A DNA stretch of 64,000 nucleotides, taken from the NCBI RefSeq assembly GCF_000619885.1, contig NZ_KK211039.1, positions 461,589 through 525,588 on the forward strand, written 5' to 3'. Each line of letters starts with the position of its first letter. Position 1 is the first letter of the stretch. The position numbers were made by a program, and so were the translations under genes. The notes below the pieces were generated by a model. It had not been told where the DNA came from and searched no databases. It saw only the letters and a program-made list of their open reading frames with translations. Below, one piece after another: positions 48,396-57,549 of the stretch. The DNA is from Balneatrix alpica DSM 16621 (GTDB lineage: Bacteria; Pseudomonadota; Gammaproteobacteria; Pseudomonadales; Balneatricaceae).

Positions 48396-51300
48396 GTGAG
48401 TAGCTCAACCATCGCGCTAAACCTGCCCAAACACCCTGGCGATATCCGTTTTTTTGGCCAACTCCAAGGAAGCGCCTCGGCCTGGCTGCTGGCGCAAACC
48501 CTGCGTCAATATCAGGGGTTATTGATCGTTCTGACGCTGACATCCTCTCAGGCTCAGGAGCTAGAAGAGGAACTCCACTACCTGCTGGCCAGCGAAATTG
48601 AACAGGGCTTACGTCCGTTGAGCTTTCCCGATTGGGAAACCCTGCCCTATGACCGTTTCTCCCCTCACCAGGACATCACCTCCCAGCGTTTACATACCCT
48701 GCATCAGCTGCCGCACACCCAATGGGGCTACCTGATTCTGCCCCTTAGCACCCTGTTGCAGCGACTCCCCCCACTGAGTTACCTGGATGCTTTCAGCCTG
48801 GAGGTGAAAGTCGGTCAACGCTTTGACCCCCACCGTTATCGCCAACGCCTGGAGCAAGCGGGATACCGTGCCGTTGACACCGTCTATGAACATGGTGAAT
48901 ACGCGGTGCGTGGTGCCATCATGGATATTTTCCCGATGGGCAGCCCCTTGCCACTGCGAATTGAACTCTTTGATGATGAGGTCGAAACCCTGCGCACCTT
49001 TGACCCGCAGAGCCAGCGCACCCTCAACACCCTGCCTCAGGTCAAGCTGTTACCCGCACGGGAATGCCCACTGGATGAAGCCAGTATCAGCTTCTTCCGC
49101 CAGCGTTTTCGTGAACGTTTCGACGTCGATCCACGCCAGTGCAGCATCTATGAGGATGTCAGTCATGGCATTGCCCCCGCTGGTATCGAGTACTACTTGC
49201 CGCTGTTTTTTAAAGCCACCAGCACCCTGTTCGACTTTTTACCTAAGCAGGTTCTCCTCGCCCACTTTGCCGGCTTGCAGCCCCGCCTGAACCAGCTATG
49301 GCAGGACATTCAAAACCGTCACCAGGAATTGGGACACGATATTCGTCACCCCATTCTCAGTCCTGAGGAGCTTTTTTTACGTCCTAATGAGCTGAACCAG
49401 GCGCTCAATCAATTACCGGGATTACTGCTGGATAGCGATCCCCAACCGGAAAAAGCCGGTCGCATCAATCTCGCCAGCAGCCTGCCACCGGCCTTAACCA
49501 TTGACGCCCGCCAGGAGCAGCCCTACCGTGCCTTGCAACAGTTTGTCCAACAGCATTCAGGTTGGCACATCCTGCTCTGCGCTGAGAGCAATGGTCGGCG
49601 CGAAGCCCTGCTAGAGCATCTGCAAAAAGCCAAACTGAGTTTTACTCTGCTCGACAACTGGCACGCCCTGGCCCAGCAACCGCCAGGCCTGTATCTCAGC
49701 ATCGCCCCCTTGCAGCAAGGCTGCCTGTTACCGCAACAGCAACTGGCCATTCTGAGTGAAAACCAGCTCTTTGGTTTACAGGTGCGCCAGAGCCGGCGGC
49801 GCCAACGTCAGCGTGATGACAGCAATGAACAGGTCATCCGCAGCCTGACCGAGCTCAGCCCTGGCGCACCAGTGGTGCACCTCGATCACGGTGTTGGCCG
49901 CTATCAGGGCCTGGTTACCCTGGAAGTGGAAGGGCAACAGGCCGAGTTTCTGATGCTGGAATACGCCGATGAAGCCAAGCTCTACGTCCCGGTGGCGGCG
50001 CTGCAACTAATCAGTCGCTACACCGGTGCCAGCGAGGAGCTGGCGCCCCTGCATAAACTCGGCAGTGACAGCTGGCAAAAAGCCAAACGCAAGGCCGCCG
50101 AAAAAGTACGGGATACCGCAGCCGAACTCTTGGATGTATATGCTCGTCGCGCCGCCCGCAAAGGTTTTGCTTTTACCAGTAAGGATGAAGACTACGCCCA
50201 ATTTGCTGCCGCCTTCCCCTTTGAAGAAACCGCCGACCAGCAGACAGCCATTGAGGCCGTTCGCCAGGACATGGCCGCCAGCACCCCCATGGACCGCTTG
50301 GTGTGCGGTGATGTGGGCTTTGGTAAAACCGAAGTCGCCATGCGTGCCGCCTTTATCGCCGTCCAAAATGGTAAGCAGGTTGCGGTATTGGTTCCCACCA
50401 CCCTGTTGGCGCAACAGCACTACGAAAGCTTTCGCGACCGCTTTGCCGACTGGCCGGTAAGAATTGAGGTGCTGTCCCGTTTCCGTACCGGCAAGCAGAG
50501 TGAAGCTACCCTGCAGGCCGTCACCGAAGGCAAGGTCGATATCCTGGTCGGCACCCATAAAGTGCTCCAGCAAGATGTGCGCTTCAAAGACCTAGGACTG
50601 GTCATCATCGATGAGGAACACCGCTTTGGCGTGCAGCAGAAAGAGCGGCTAAAGAGCCTGAAAACCAATGTCGATATCCTCAACCTGACTGCGACACCGA
50701 TTCCCCGCACCCTGAATATGGCGATGTCCGGCCTGCGCGACCTCTCCATTATTGCGACACCGCCAGCCAAGCGTCTGTCGATCAAAACCTTTGTCCGTGA
50801 GCAGGACGAGCGCATGATCAAAGAGGCCTTGCTACGTGAATTGCTAAGGGGTGGCCAGGTCTACTACCTGCATAACGAAGTCAAAGACATTGAGCAGGTC
50901 GCCGCCAAAATCCGCGAATGGGTACCGGAGGCACGGGTCGCCGTGGGGCATGGCCAAATGCGCGAACGTGAACTGGAACAGGTGATGTCGGACTTCTATC
51001 ACCGCCGCTTCAATGTACTGGTGTGCACCACCATTATCGAAACCGGCATTGATGTTCCCAACGCCAACACTATCATTATTGATCGAGCCGACAAGTTTGG
51101 CCTCGCTCAGCTCCATCAGCTACGGGGCCGGGTCGGACGCTCTCATCATCAGGCCTATGCCTATCTGCTCACCCCCCCCTGGCGCAGCCTGACTCCGGAT
51201 GCGCAGAAGCGCCTGGAAGCCATCAGCTCTGCCGATCACTTGGGGGCAGGCTTTACTCTGGCGACCCATGACCTGGAAATCCGTGGCGCTGGCGAACTGC

Positions 51301-51866
51301 TCGGCGAGGAGCAAAGTGGGCAAATCCATACCATAGGCTTCAGCCTTTATATGGAAATGCTGGAACGTGCGATCAAAGCCATCAAACAAGGCAAGAGCTT
51401 TGATCTGGAACGCCCACTGGCCCCCAGTAGTGACGTCAATTTACGAGTAGCCGCACTCATCCCCGAAGACTATTTGCCCGACGTCAATACCCGCTTGATT
51501 CTGTATAAGCGCATTGCCAGCGCCGCCGATGATGAGGCCCTGCGCGAGCTGCAAGTGGAAATGATCGACCGCTTTGGCCTGCTACCGGAGCCGACTAAGC
51601 ATCTGTTCCGTCTCACAAGTCTAAAACTGAAAGCCGAACAGCTGGGTATCGACAAAATCGAGGCCGGCCCACAGCAGGGAATACTGGAGTTTGGCGCCAG
51701 CACTCAGGTTGACCCCTTCAAATTGGTGACCTTGGTGCAACGCCAACCTCAACGTTACAAACTGCAAGGGCCACAAAAGCTACGCTTTGAGCTACCGATG
51801 GATACCGCCGCCCGCCGTTTCGATGCGGTGGAAGGCTTAGTGGAGAGCCTGCAAAGTCAGGCTTAA
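48396..51866 (+). CDS. mfd: Transcription-repair coupling factor Mfd
   Basis: ATP-dependent translocase that removes stalled RNA polymerase and recruits UvrA. The 1156-residue protein has UvrB-like D1-D2 (about 1-350, with LPFPD-like SFPDWETLPYD), the RNAP-interacting domain (about 480-550, LDHGVGRYQGLVTL), helicase motifs GDVGFGKTEVAMRAAF, DEEHRFG, TATPIPRTL and QLRGRVGRS, and the C-terminal TRCF domain. The start is GTG at 48396. Confidence 0.98.
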   Translation: MSSSTIALNLPKHPGDIRFFGQLQGSASAWLLAQTLRQYQGLLIVLTLTSSQAQELEEELHYLLASEIEQGLRPLSFPDWETLPYDRFSPHQDITSQRLHTLHQLPHTQWGYLILPLSTLLQRLPPLSYLDAFSLEVKVGQRFDPHRYRQRLEQAGYRAVDTVYEHGEYAVRGAIMDIFPMGSPLPLRIELFDDEVETLRTFDPQSQRTLNTLPQVKLLPARECPLDEASISFFRQRFRERFDVDPRQCSIYEDVSHGIAPAGIEYYLPLFFKATSTLFDFLPKQVLLAHFAGLQPRLNQLWQDIQNRHQELGHDIRHPILSPEELFLRPNELNQALNQLPGLLLDSDPQPEKAGRINLASSLPPALTIDARQEQPYRALQQFVQQHSGWHILLCAESNGRREALLEHLQKAKLSFTLLDNWHALAQQPPGLYLSIAPLQQGCLLPQQQLAILSENQLFGLQVRQSRRRQRQRDDSNEQVIRSLTELSPGAPVVHLDHGVGRYQGLVTLEVEGQQAEFLMLEYADEAKLYVPVAALQLISRYTGASEELAPLHKLGSDSWQKAKRKAAEKVRDTAAELLDVYARRAARKGFAFTSKDEDYAQFAAAFPFEETADQQTAIEAVRQDMAASTPMDRLVCGDVGFGKTEVAMRAAFIAVQNGKQVAVLVPTTLLAQQHYESFRDRFADWPVRIEVLSRFRTGKQSEATLQAVTEGKVDILVGTHKVLQQDVRFKDLGLVIIDEEHRFGVQQKERLKSLKTNVDILNLTATPIPRTLNMAMSGLRDLSIIATPPAKRLSIKTFVREQDERMIKEALLRELLRGGQVYYLHNEVKDIEQVAAKIREWVPEARVAVGHGQMRERELEQVMSDFYHRRFNVLVCTTIIETGIDVPNANTIIIDRADKFGLAQLHQLRGRVGRSHHQAYAYLLTPPWRSLTPDAQKRLEAISSADHLGAGFTLATHDLEIRGAGELLGEEQSGQIHTIGFSLYMEMLERAIKAIKQGKSFDLERPLAPSSDVNLRVAALIPEDYLPDVNTRLILYKRIASAADDEALRELQVEMIDRFGLLPEPTKHLFRLTSLKLKAEQLGIDKIEAGPQQGILEFGASTQVDPFKLVTLVQRQPQRYKLQGPQKLRFELPMDTAARRFDAVEGLVESLQSQA

Positions 51867-51889
51867 CTGTGGGCCCACATTAACGCAGC

Positions 51890-51915
51890 AAGCCAGGGCA
51901 CTCCTGCCCTGGCTT
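51890..51915. terminator. Hairpin between mfd and prpE
   Basis: 11-bp stem (51890-51900 with 51905-51915) and 4-nt loop, between convergent genes. T-tract weak on the plus side. Confidence 0.65.
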
Positions 51916-51947
51916 CGCTCGCGATACTGAGTTCTTAGGTTGCATTC

Positions 51948-53837
51948 TTAGATTGAAAAGCCTCGCTGACGCATTAGCTCCTCAATCTCAGGCAAGCTTG
52001 CAGGATCATCAATAGTGGAAGGCACAGTATAGCTCTCCCCGTCCGCCATCTGACGTAGGATACGGCGCAAAATTTTACCCGAACGGGTCTTAGGCAAGCG
52101 TTTCACCACCAGCACACGCTTGAAGCAGGCAATGGCGCCAATGCGCTCCCGTACCATGGCGACCAATTCTTGCTCTAAAGCCGCTTCCTCCACTTCAACC
52201 CCGTCTTTTAATAGAACTAACCCAACCGGCTCCTGCCCCTTCAGACTTTCTTGAATACCAATTACCGCGCATTCCGCCACCGCCGGATGGCTGGCCACTA
52301 CCTCCTCCATCTCCCCGGTAGACAAACGATGACCAGCCACATTGATCACATCATCGGTACGCCCCATGATGAATACATAGCCCTCTTCATCCCGGTAGCC
52401 ACCATCACCAGTCACATAATAGCCTGGGTAAACATTGAGATAGCCACTACGATAACGCTCAAAATCCCCCCACACAGTGGGTAAGCAGCCTGGTGGCAAG
52501 GGCAAGCGAATAGCTACACTGCCCTGCTCATTTGGGGCCACAGGTTGGCCGCGAGAATCAAGAATCTGTACATCAAACCCCGGTACCGGCACCGTCGCCG
52601 AACCAGGCTTCACGGGCATAGGCTCAACCCCCATCAGGTTGGCAGCAATTGCCCATCCCGTCTCGGTTTGCCACCAATGATCAATTACCGGGCGCTGTAA
52701 CTTTTCCGTAGTCCACTCGTAGGTAGGGGGGTCCAAGCGCTCACCGGCCATAAACACGTATTCCAGCTTAGTTAAATCATAGTGCTGTAGCAGTGCCGCC
52801 TGTGGATCCTCTTTACGGATGGCTCGAAAAGCCGTTGGCGCCGCAAATAATGCCCGCACCCCGTACTCGGCGCACACCCGCCAAAAAGCCCCCGCATCCG
52901 GCGTTTTTACCGGCTTGCCTTCATAAAACACACTGCTGCAACCCTGAATCAAAGGGGCGTACACAATATAGGAGTGACCCACCACCCACCCCACATCTGA
53001 GGCCGCCCAAAATACATCACCAGGGCGCTGGTTGTAGACTGACTCCATGCTGTATTTCATCGCTACTGCATGACCACCGTTATCCCGCACTACGCCCTTG
53101 GGTTTGCCGGTGGTGCCGGAGGTATACAGAATGTACAGTGGATCCGTCGCCGCAACCGGCACCCAGGACACCGCCTGCGCATTGTCTTCCTCTGCCTGCC
53201 AGTCAAAATCACGCCCAGGTTGTAAATCAGCCTCCAGTTGTGGGCGCTGATACAGAATCACCGCCTCAGGCTGATGAAAAGAAAGCTGCAGCGCCTTATC
53301 CAGCAGAGGCTTATAGGCAATCTGCTTATTCACTTCGATGCCACAGGAGGCCGTTAGCACCACCTTAGGACGCGCATCTTCTATCCGTACCGCCAACTCA
53401 CTTGGGGCAAAGCCACCAAACACCACCGAGTGAATAGCCCCCAAACGGGCACAAGCCAACATCGCAATGGCCGCTTCAGGAATCATCGGCATATAAATCA
53501 CCACCCGATCCCCTTTATTGACCCCCTTGCTCTGTAACACACCAGCAAAGCGACCTACCCTATCGAGCAGTTCACGGTAGCTAATCGCCTGCTTTACCCC
53601 CGTCACTGGAGAATCATAGTAGAGGGCAATTTGCTCACCTCGCCCTTGCTCTACATGGTAATCCAGTGCCAAGTAACAAGTGTTCAGCTCACCATCAACA
53701 AACCAACGATCAATGCCATTTTCGTCTTTGCCCAGAATCTGGGTTGGCGCTTTATGCCATGCCAGTTTCGCTGCCTGCTTGGCCCAAAACTGACCAGGGG
53801 CCTGAATAGATTCTTGATAGTCTGCCTGGTAACCCAT
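51948..53837 (-). CDS. prpE: Propionyl-CoA synthetase PrpE (acyl-CoA synthetase, AMP-forming)
   Basis: Activates propionate with ATP and CoA; in this class the product feeds the methylcitrate cycle. The 629-residue protein has YTSGTTGKPKGV, the WWQTETGW motif, YVTGDGGYRD, and the C-terminal catalytic lysine in KTRSGKILRR that is the acetylation target of Pat-type enzymes, one of which lies at 11018-13759. No other prp gene is near. Two copies of a palindromic box lie upstream. Confidence 0.9.
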   Translation of the reverse strand: MGYQADYQESIQAPGQFWAKQAAKLAWHKAPTQILGKDENGIDRWFVDGELNTCYLALDYHVEQGRGEQIALYYDSPVTGVKQAISYRELLDRVGRFAGVLQSKGVNKGDRVVIYMPMIPEAAIAMLACARLGAIHSVVFGGFAPSELAVRIEDARPKVVLTASCGIEVNKQIAYKPLLDKALQLSFHQPEAVILYQRPQLEADLQPGRDFDWQAEEDNAQAVSWVPVAATDPLYILYTSGTTGKPKGVVRDNGGHAVAMKYSMESVYNQRPGDVFWAASDVGWVVGHSYIVYAPLIQGCSSVFYEGKPVKTPDAGAFWRVCAEYGVRALFAAPTAFRAIRKEDPQAALLQHYDLTKLEYVFMAGERLDPPTYEWTTEKLQRPVIDHWWQTETGWAIAANLMGVEPMPVKPGSATVPVPGFDVQILDSRGQPVAPNEQGSVAIRLPLPPGCLPTVWGDFERYRSGYLNVYPGYYVTGDGGYRDEEGYVFIMGRTDDVINVAGHRLSTGEMEEVVASHPAVAECAVIGIQESLKGQEPVGLVLLKDGVEVEEAALEQELVAMVRERIGAIACFKRVLVVKRLPKTRSGKILRRILRQMADGESYTVPSTIDDPASLPEIEELMRQRGFSI

Positions 53838-53872
53838 AGGTCATCCTCCTCGCATCGATGGTCATTTATAGG

Positions 53873-53884
53873 ATTGTTGACAGT
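53873..53884. promoter_or_regulatory. Palindromic box ATTGTTGACAGT upstream of prpE (copy 1)
   Basis: Differs in one base from the box at 53980-53991. It lies 36 bp before the prpE ATG, in the likely leader or promoter. The ATTGT-NN-ACAAT form is typical of GntR-family operators. Confidence 0.5.
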
Positions 53885-53979
53885 TGACCATTCATCCTTG
53901 TCACCATACTGGATTAAGGCCATACAACCACTAAGACCAAAGCCGAATTTGCGACCTATGTCTAACCCCCACAAGGTAA

Positions 53980-53991
53980 ATTGTTGACAAT
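53980..53991. promoter_or_regulatory. Palindromic box ATTGTTGACAAT upstream of prpE (copy 2)
   Basis: Perfect ATTGT-TG-ACAAT inverted repeat about 143 bp before the prpE ATG, adjoining the uraA terminator. The sister copy is 107 bp away. Confidence 0.5.
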
Positions 53992-54014
53992 AAAAAAGGG
54001 GAGCTAAGCTCCCC
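53992..54014 (-). terminator. Terminator after uraA
   Basis: 7-bp stem GGGGAGC/GCTCCCC (53998-54004 with 54008-54014) with a run of six T on the minus strand. Confidence 0.85.
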
Positions 54015-54036
54015 TGCAAAAAAGATCAAAAAACAA

Positions 54037-55260
54037 TCAACTTTCAGTTTTAGGCAAGAGCAGATTCAGCAAGATTGCCAACAATGCACAGAGCGCTATC
54101 CCCTGCAGGGCAAACTCCCCCAGGTTAAACTGCATACCACCAATACCGAACACCAGCGTCAATGCCACAATCACCAAATTACGGGGCTGGGCCAAATCAT
54201 GACCGGCTTTGACCAACGTATTCATCCCCACCGCAGCAATAGCACCAAACAACAGGGTCATAATGCCCCCCATCACCGGCACCGGAATAGAAGCCAAAAG
54301 CGCGCCTGACTTACCGCAAAAGGACAACACAATGGCAAATACAGCAGCCCAGGTCATGATGGCAGGGTTAAACGCCTTGGTCAGGGCAACCGCCCCCGTT
54401 ACTTCAGAATAAGTGGTATTGGGCGGGCCACCCAAAAAGCCAGCCAACGCCGTAGCCACGCCATCCCCAAGCAAGGTACGCTTCAGGCCCGGCTTTTGTA
54501 CAAAGTCTTTCCCCGCCACCTGAGAAATCGCCACCATATCACCGATATGCTCCACCGCTGGGGCAATGGCGATTGGCACGATAAAGAGTATCGCCGCCCA
54601 ACTAAACTCAGGCGCCACAAAAGCAGGCATTGCCAACCAAGCGGCCTCCCCTACCTTATCAAAGCTCATGTGCCCTAACAGCAGGGACATGACAACCCCT
54701 ACCAGTAGACCAGCCAAGATCGGCAACAAACGCAGCAGACCTCGCGCCCAAACCGACACCACCACGGTCGCCATCAACGCGGTCATTGAGATAAAGAGCG
54801 CATCCGCCAGTGGCACCAGCTGCAAGGCGCCATCACCACTTTTGCCCTGCGCCATATTGACTGCCACAGGAGCCAGACTCAAACCGATCACAATAATGAC
54901 CGGCCCCACCACTACCGGCGGCAATAAGCGCTGAATAAAACCTGCGCCACGCCAGGCCACCAGCGCACTCAGCAACATATAAAACAGGCCCGCCGCCACT
55001 AATCCGGATAGCGTTTGGGCAATCCCCCAAGTTCCTACACCATGAATAATGGCTGGAATAAAGGCAAAAGAAGAGGCGAGAAATATAGGAACCTGACGGC
55101 CAGTGATCCATTGAAACGCCAAGGTTCCCGCTCCGGCGGTAAACAAGGCCACGTTTGGATCCAAACCAGTCAACAAAGGCACCAACACCAGCGCACCAAA
55201 GGCCACAAAAAGCATCTGGGCACCTACAACGGCGGTTTTCAACACAGACATCTCGTTCAT
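54037..55260 (-). CDS. uraA: Uracil:H+ symporter UraA
   Basis: NCS2-family permease with 14 hydrophobic segments in 407 residues. Family marks: AFSWAAILFIVPIAIAPAVEHIGD with the substrate Glu, and GGPPNTTYSE. ATG 55260 (MNEMSVLKTAVVG) is preferred; a longer frame runs into upp. Eleven bases after the upp stop, so uracil import and uracil salvage are one operon. Confidence 0.95.
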   Translation of the reverse strand: MNEMSVLKTAVVGAQMLFVAFGALVLVPLLTGLDPNVALFTAGAGTLAFQWITGRQVPIFLASSFAFIPAIIHGVGTWGIAQTLSGLVAAGLFYMLLSALVAWRGAGFIQRLLPPVVVGPVIIVIGLSLAPVAVNMAQGKSGDGALQLVPLADALFISMTALMATVVVSVWARGLLRLLPILAGLLVGVVMSLLLGHMSFDKVGEAAWLAMPAFVAPEFSWAAILFIVPIAIAPAVEHIGDMVAISQVAGKDFVQKPGLKRTLLGDGVATALAGFLGGPPNTTYSEVTGAVALTKAFNPAIMTWAAVFAIVLSFCGKSGALLASIPVPVMGGIMTLLFGAIAAVGMNTLVKAGHDLAQPRNLVIVALTLVFGIGGMQFNLGEFALQGIALCALLAILLNLLLPKTES

Positions 55261-55270
55261 TAATCCGCCC

Positions 55271-55900
55271 TTACTTGGTGCCAAAAATTTTGTCACCGGC
55301 ATCCCCCAGACCCGGTAAGATGTAGCCCTTTTCATTTAAGCGCTCATCCATAGAAGCAACATAGATATCAACATCCGGATGGTGAGCCTGCAACTTGGCC
55401 ACCCCTTCTGGGCAGGCAACCAAAAATAGCCCCATGATGTGGGTACAACCCTTGGCCTTAAGCAGATCAATGGTCGCTACCAAGGTGCCACCCGTTGCCA
55501 GCATAGGGTCAACAATCAGCGCCGTACGCTCGTCAATGTCACTGACCACCTTGTCAAAGTAAGGTACGGGCTCCAGAGTTTCCTCATCGCGATACAAACC
55601 CACCACACTGACCTTGGCATTAGGAATAAGCTGTAATACACCATCCAACATACCCAAACCTGCACGCAAAATGGGCACAATGGTGATCTTCTTCCCTTTA
55701 ATATTCTCGACCTGTAACTTCACCCCGTTCCAGGCCTCAATTTCAACCCGTTCAGTGTCCAGGTTACGAGTCGCTTCATAAGTCAGCAGCGTGCCAATCT
55801 CACTGCAAAGCTCGCGGAAATGCTTGGTACTGATTCCCTCCTTACGCATCAAACCAATCTTGTGACGAACCAGAGGATGAGTAATTTCGTGAATAGCCAT
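55271..55900 (-). CDS. upp: Uracil phosphoribosyltransferase
   Basis: Makes UMP from uracil and PRPP. The 209-residue protein has [23 protein letters not shown] and the PRPP loop [14 protein letters not shown] 55900 has GGGAG upstream. A minus-strand -10-like TATACT (plus 55940-55945) fits a start about 35 nt before the ATG. First gene of upp-uraA. Confidence 0.97.
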   Translation of the reverse strand: MAIHEITHPLVRHKIGLMRKEGISTKHFRELCSEIGTLLTYEATRNLDTERVEIEAWNGVKLQVENIKGKKITIVPILRAGLGMLDGVLQLIPNAKVSVVGLYRDEETLEPVPYFDKVVSDIDERTALIVDPMLATGGTLVATIDLLKAKGCTHIMGLFLVACPEGVAKLQAHHPDVDIYVASMDERLNEKGYILPGLGDAGDKIFGTK

Positions 55901-56009
55901 AAGCACTCCCAACTTTTAACGGCATAAAATTAACCGCGCAGTATAGACGCTTTTCTGGCGAGGGAGTACGTGTATATATCCACATCTAGTCCGATCAGAT
56001 CATTTTAGT

Positions 56010-56015
56010 TATAAT
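56010..56015 (+). promoter_or_regulatory. -10 element of the hpt promoter
   Basis: Perfect TATAAT with a weak -35. Transcription would begin near 56022, about 10 nt before a terminator-like hairpin in the leader. Confidence 0.5.
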
Positions 56016-56031
56016 CGCTCGCTTAATTATG

Positions 56032-56059
56032 AAGGCTGCCTGGCAGCCTTTATTTTATT
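56032..56059 (+). terminator. Terminator-like hairpin in the hpt leader
   Basis: 7-bp stem AAGGCTG/CAGCCTT (56032-56038 with 56044-56050), then TATTTTATT. It ends about 23 nt before the hpt ATG, so it is placed as an attenuator. No competing antiterminator is obvious by eye. Confidence 0.65.
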
Positions 56060-56081
56060 AGGACACACAAAGGGCTTACCT

Positions 56082-56633
56082 ATGAGCATTTCCGCCGCGG
56101 AGGCGATGGCCATTCACGCCCAGGCCGACTGCCTCGTTTCCTCCGAAGAAATCAGCCAAGCCTATGACAACATGGCAGAAGCCATCAGCGAAGTGCTTGC
56201 CGACAAAACCCCTCTGGTACTCTGCGTTATGCGTGGAGGCTTAGTCCCTACCGGACAACTTTTAAACCGGATGGATTTTCCGCTGGAAATTGATTACATC
56301 CACGCCACCCGTTATGGCATGGCACTAAAGGGGGGAGAAATTGAATGGCGGGTACGACCAGCCAGTGAAATTGCCGGACGCCATGTACTGATCATTGATG
56401 ATATCTTTGATGAAGGGCATACCCTGCAGGCTATTTACAACACCCTGTCCAACGGCGGCGCCGCAAAAGTTTATACTGCCACCCTAATTAACAAGCTACA
56501 CAACCGAAAAGTTGATTTCCAACCAGACTTTATCGGTGTCGAAGTGGAAGATAGATTCCTGTACGGCTGTGGCATGGATTACCAAGGCTACTTCCGCAAT
56601 CTAAATGCAATCTATGCTGTACGCGGCCACTAA
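56082..56633 (+). CDS. hpt: Hypoxanthine-guanine phosphoribosyltransferase
   Basis: Salvages hypoxanthine and guanine to IMP and GMP. The 183-residue protein has VMRGGLVPTG near the purine end and the PRPP motif VLIIDDIFDEGHTL; DRFLYGCGMDYQG is the base-binding segment. It is divergent from upp-uraA, as in Pseudomonas (PA4645-PA4647 order), so purine and pyrimidine salvage sit together. Confidence 0.95.
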   Translation: MSISAAEAMAIHAQADCLVSSEEISQAYDNMAEAISEVLADKTPLVLCVMRGGLVPTGQLLNRMDFPLEIDYIHATRYGMALKGGEIEWRVRPASEIAGRHVLIIDDIFDEGHTLQAIYNTLSNGGAAKVYTATLINKLHNRKVDFQPDFIGVEVEDRFLYGCGMDYQGYFRNLNAIYAVRGH

Positions 56634-56653
56634 AAAGCCAATTTACACGCAAT

Positions 56654-56680
56654 AAAAAAGGAGCTGAAAAGCTCCTTTTT
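56654..56680. terminator. Bidirectional terminator between hpt and the OmpA-like gene
   Basis: GGAGCT/AGCTCC stem (56660-56665 with 56670-56675), GAAA loop, with A6 and T6 flanks. Confidence 0.9.
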
Positions 56681-56732
56681 TATTAGTTAGAAAGGAGAGG
56701 CAATCAGCTTACCCCTCCACAGTTAACCTGTA

Positions 56733-57311
56733 TTAGTTAACTTTCTTCTTACCTACCACGTCAACTACTACGCGGCGGCTACGCTCTTGGTCTTCTTTGC
56801 CATTCGCATCGAATACCAGATCGGTTTCACCGTAAGCGTTAACAGCGGCGTTAGATACACCCAGGCTGTTCAGAGAGCTAACAACGTTGTTAGCACGCTT
56901 CTGAGACAGACGCAGGTTATAGCCGTCAGAACCGGGGGAGCTAGCGTGACCAGCTACCGCAACACCCTCAACGCTGTTGAAAGTGCTGTTCACGTTACCA
57001 ACGAACTCAGCCAGACGAGCCTGATTGGCTTCAGACAGAGTCGCTACGTTGTGCGGGAAGTATACAGTCAGAGACTGTTCTACGTTCTGATATACAGGCT
57101 CAGCAACTACAGGAGCAGGCTCTGCAGGCTTTTCACCGGTACATACGGAGATATCTTCAGCTTTCCACTGACTAGTACGCAGACAGGCACCGGAGCCGTC
57201 CTTAACTACCACGCCCTTGGAATCAACCCAGTAAGAGTGCGTATCCGGAGTCGCGAAAGCAAAACCGCTTGCAGCCATAGCCAGCGCAAGTACAGTCACG
57301 GTTTTTTTCAT
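56733..57311 (-). CDS. Small OmpA C-terminal-domain envelope protein
   Basis: A 192-residue exported protein. Signal peptide is about residues 1-21 (MKKTVTVLALAMAASGFAFA, cleavage before TPDT). A short disulfide-capable region (C58/C71 by eye) and Pro-rich linker are followed by an OmpA/MotB peptidoglycan-binding domain (VYFPHNVATLSEANQARLAEF, GHASSPGSDGYN, LSQKRANNVVSSL, GETD). There is no lipoprotein cysteine and no beta-barrel, so it is a periplasmic murein-binding protein. ATG 57311 has GAGG upstream. Confidence 0.9.
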   Translation of the reverse strand: MKKTVTVLALAMAASGFAFATPDTHSYWVDSKGVVVKDGSGACLRTSQWKAEDISVCTGEKPAEPAPVVAEPVYQNVEQSLTVYFPHNVATLSEANQARLAEFVGNVNSTFNSVEGVAVAGHASSPGSDGYNLRLSQKRANNVVSSLNSLGVSNAAVNAYGETDLVFDANGKEDQERSRRVVVDVVGKKKVN

Positions 57312-57549
57312 GGCTAACCTCGTTTTTAGTTCCTTAAAATATTTACCGTCGCAGCGCACCACAACCTGACATTGTCAGGACCTGGGGCGTGGAGGCCTCC
57401 AAAACCATCATTATTAAGGTGGCATAATGATAGCAGCTTAAGCTCGCACCCCACAATGCTGTCTGCATGCAGTGTAGTGCAAAGCGTTCAAATTACAAAC
57501 GGAAAAAGCAGAGCTTTAACCCTATAAATGCGCATAATGGCGCAAGTTT

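Noticed and set aside
53877-53882. TTGACA as the -35 of a plus-strand promoter
   Set aside because: No -10 at 16-18 bp and no plus-strand gene downstream; better explained as part of the palindromic box.
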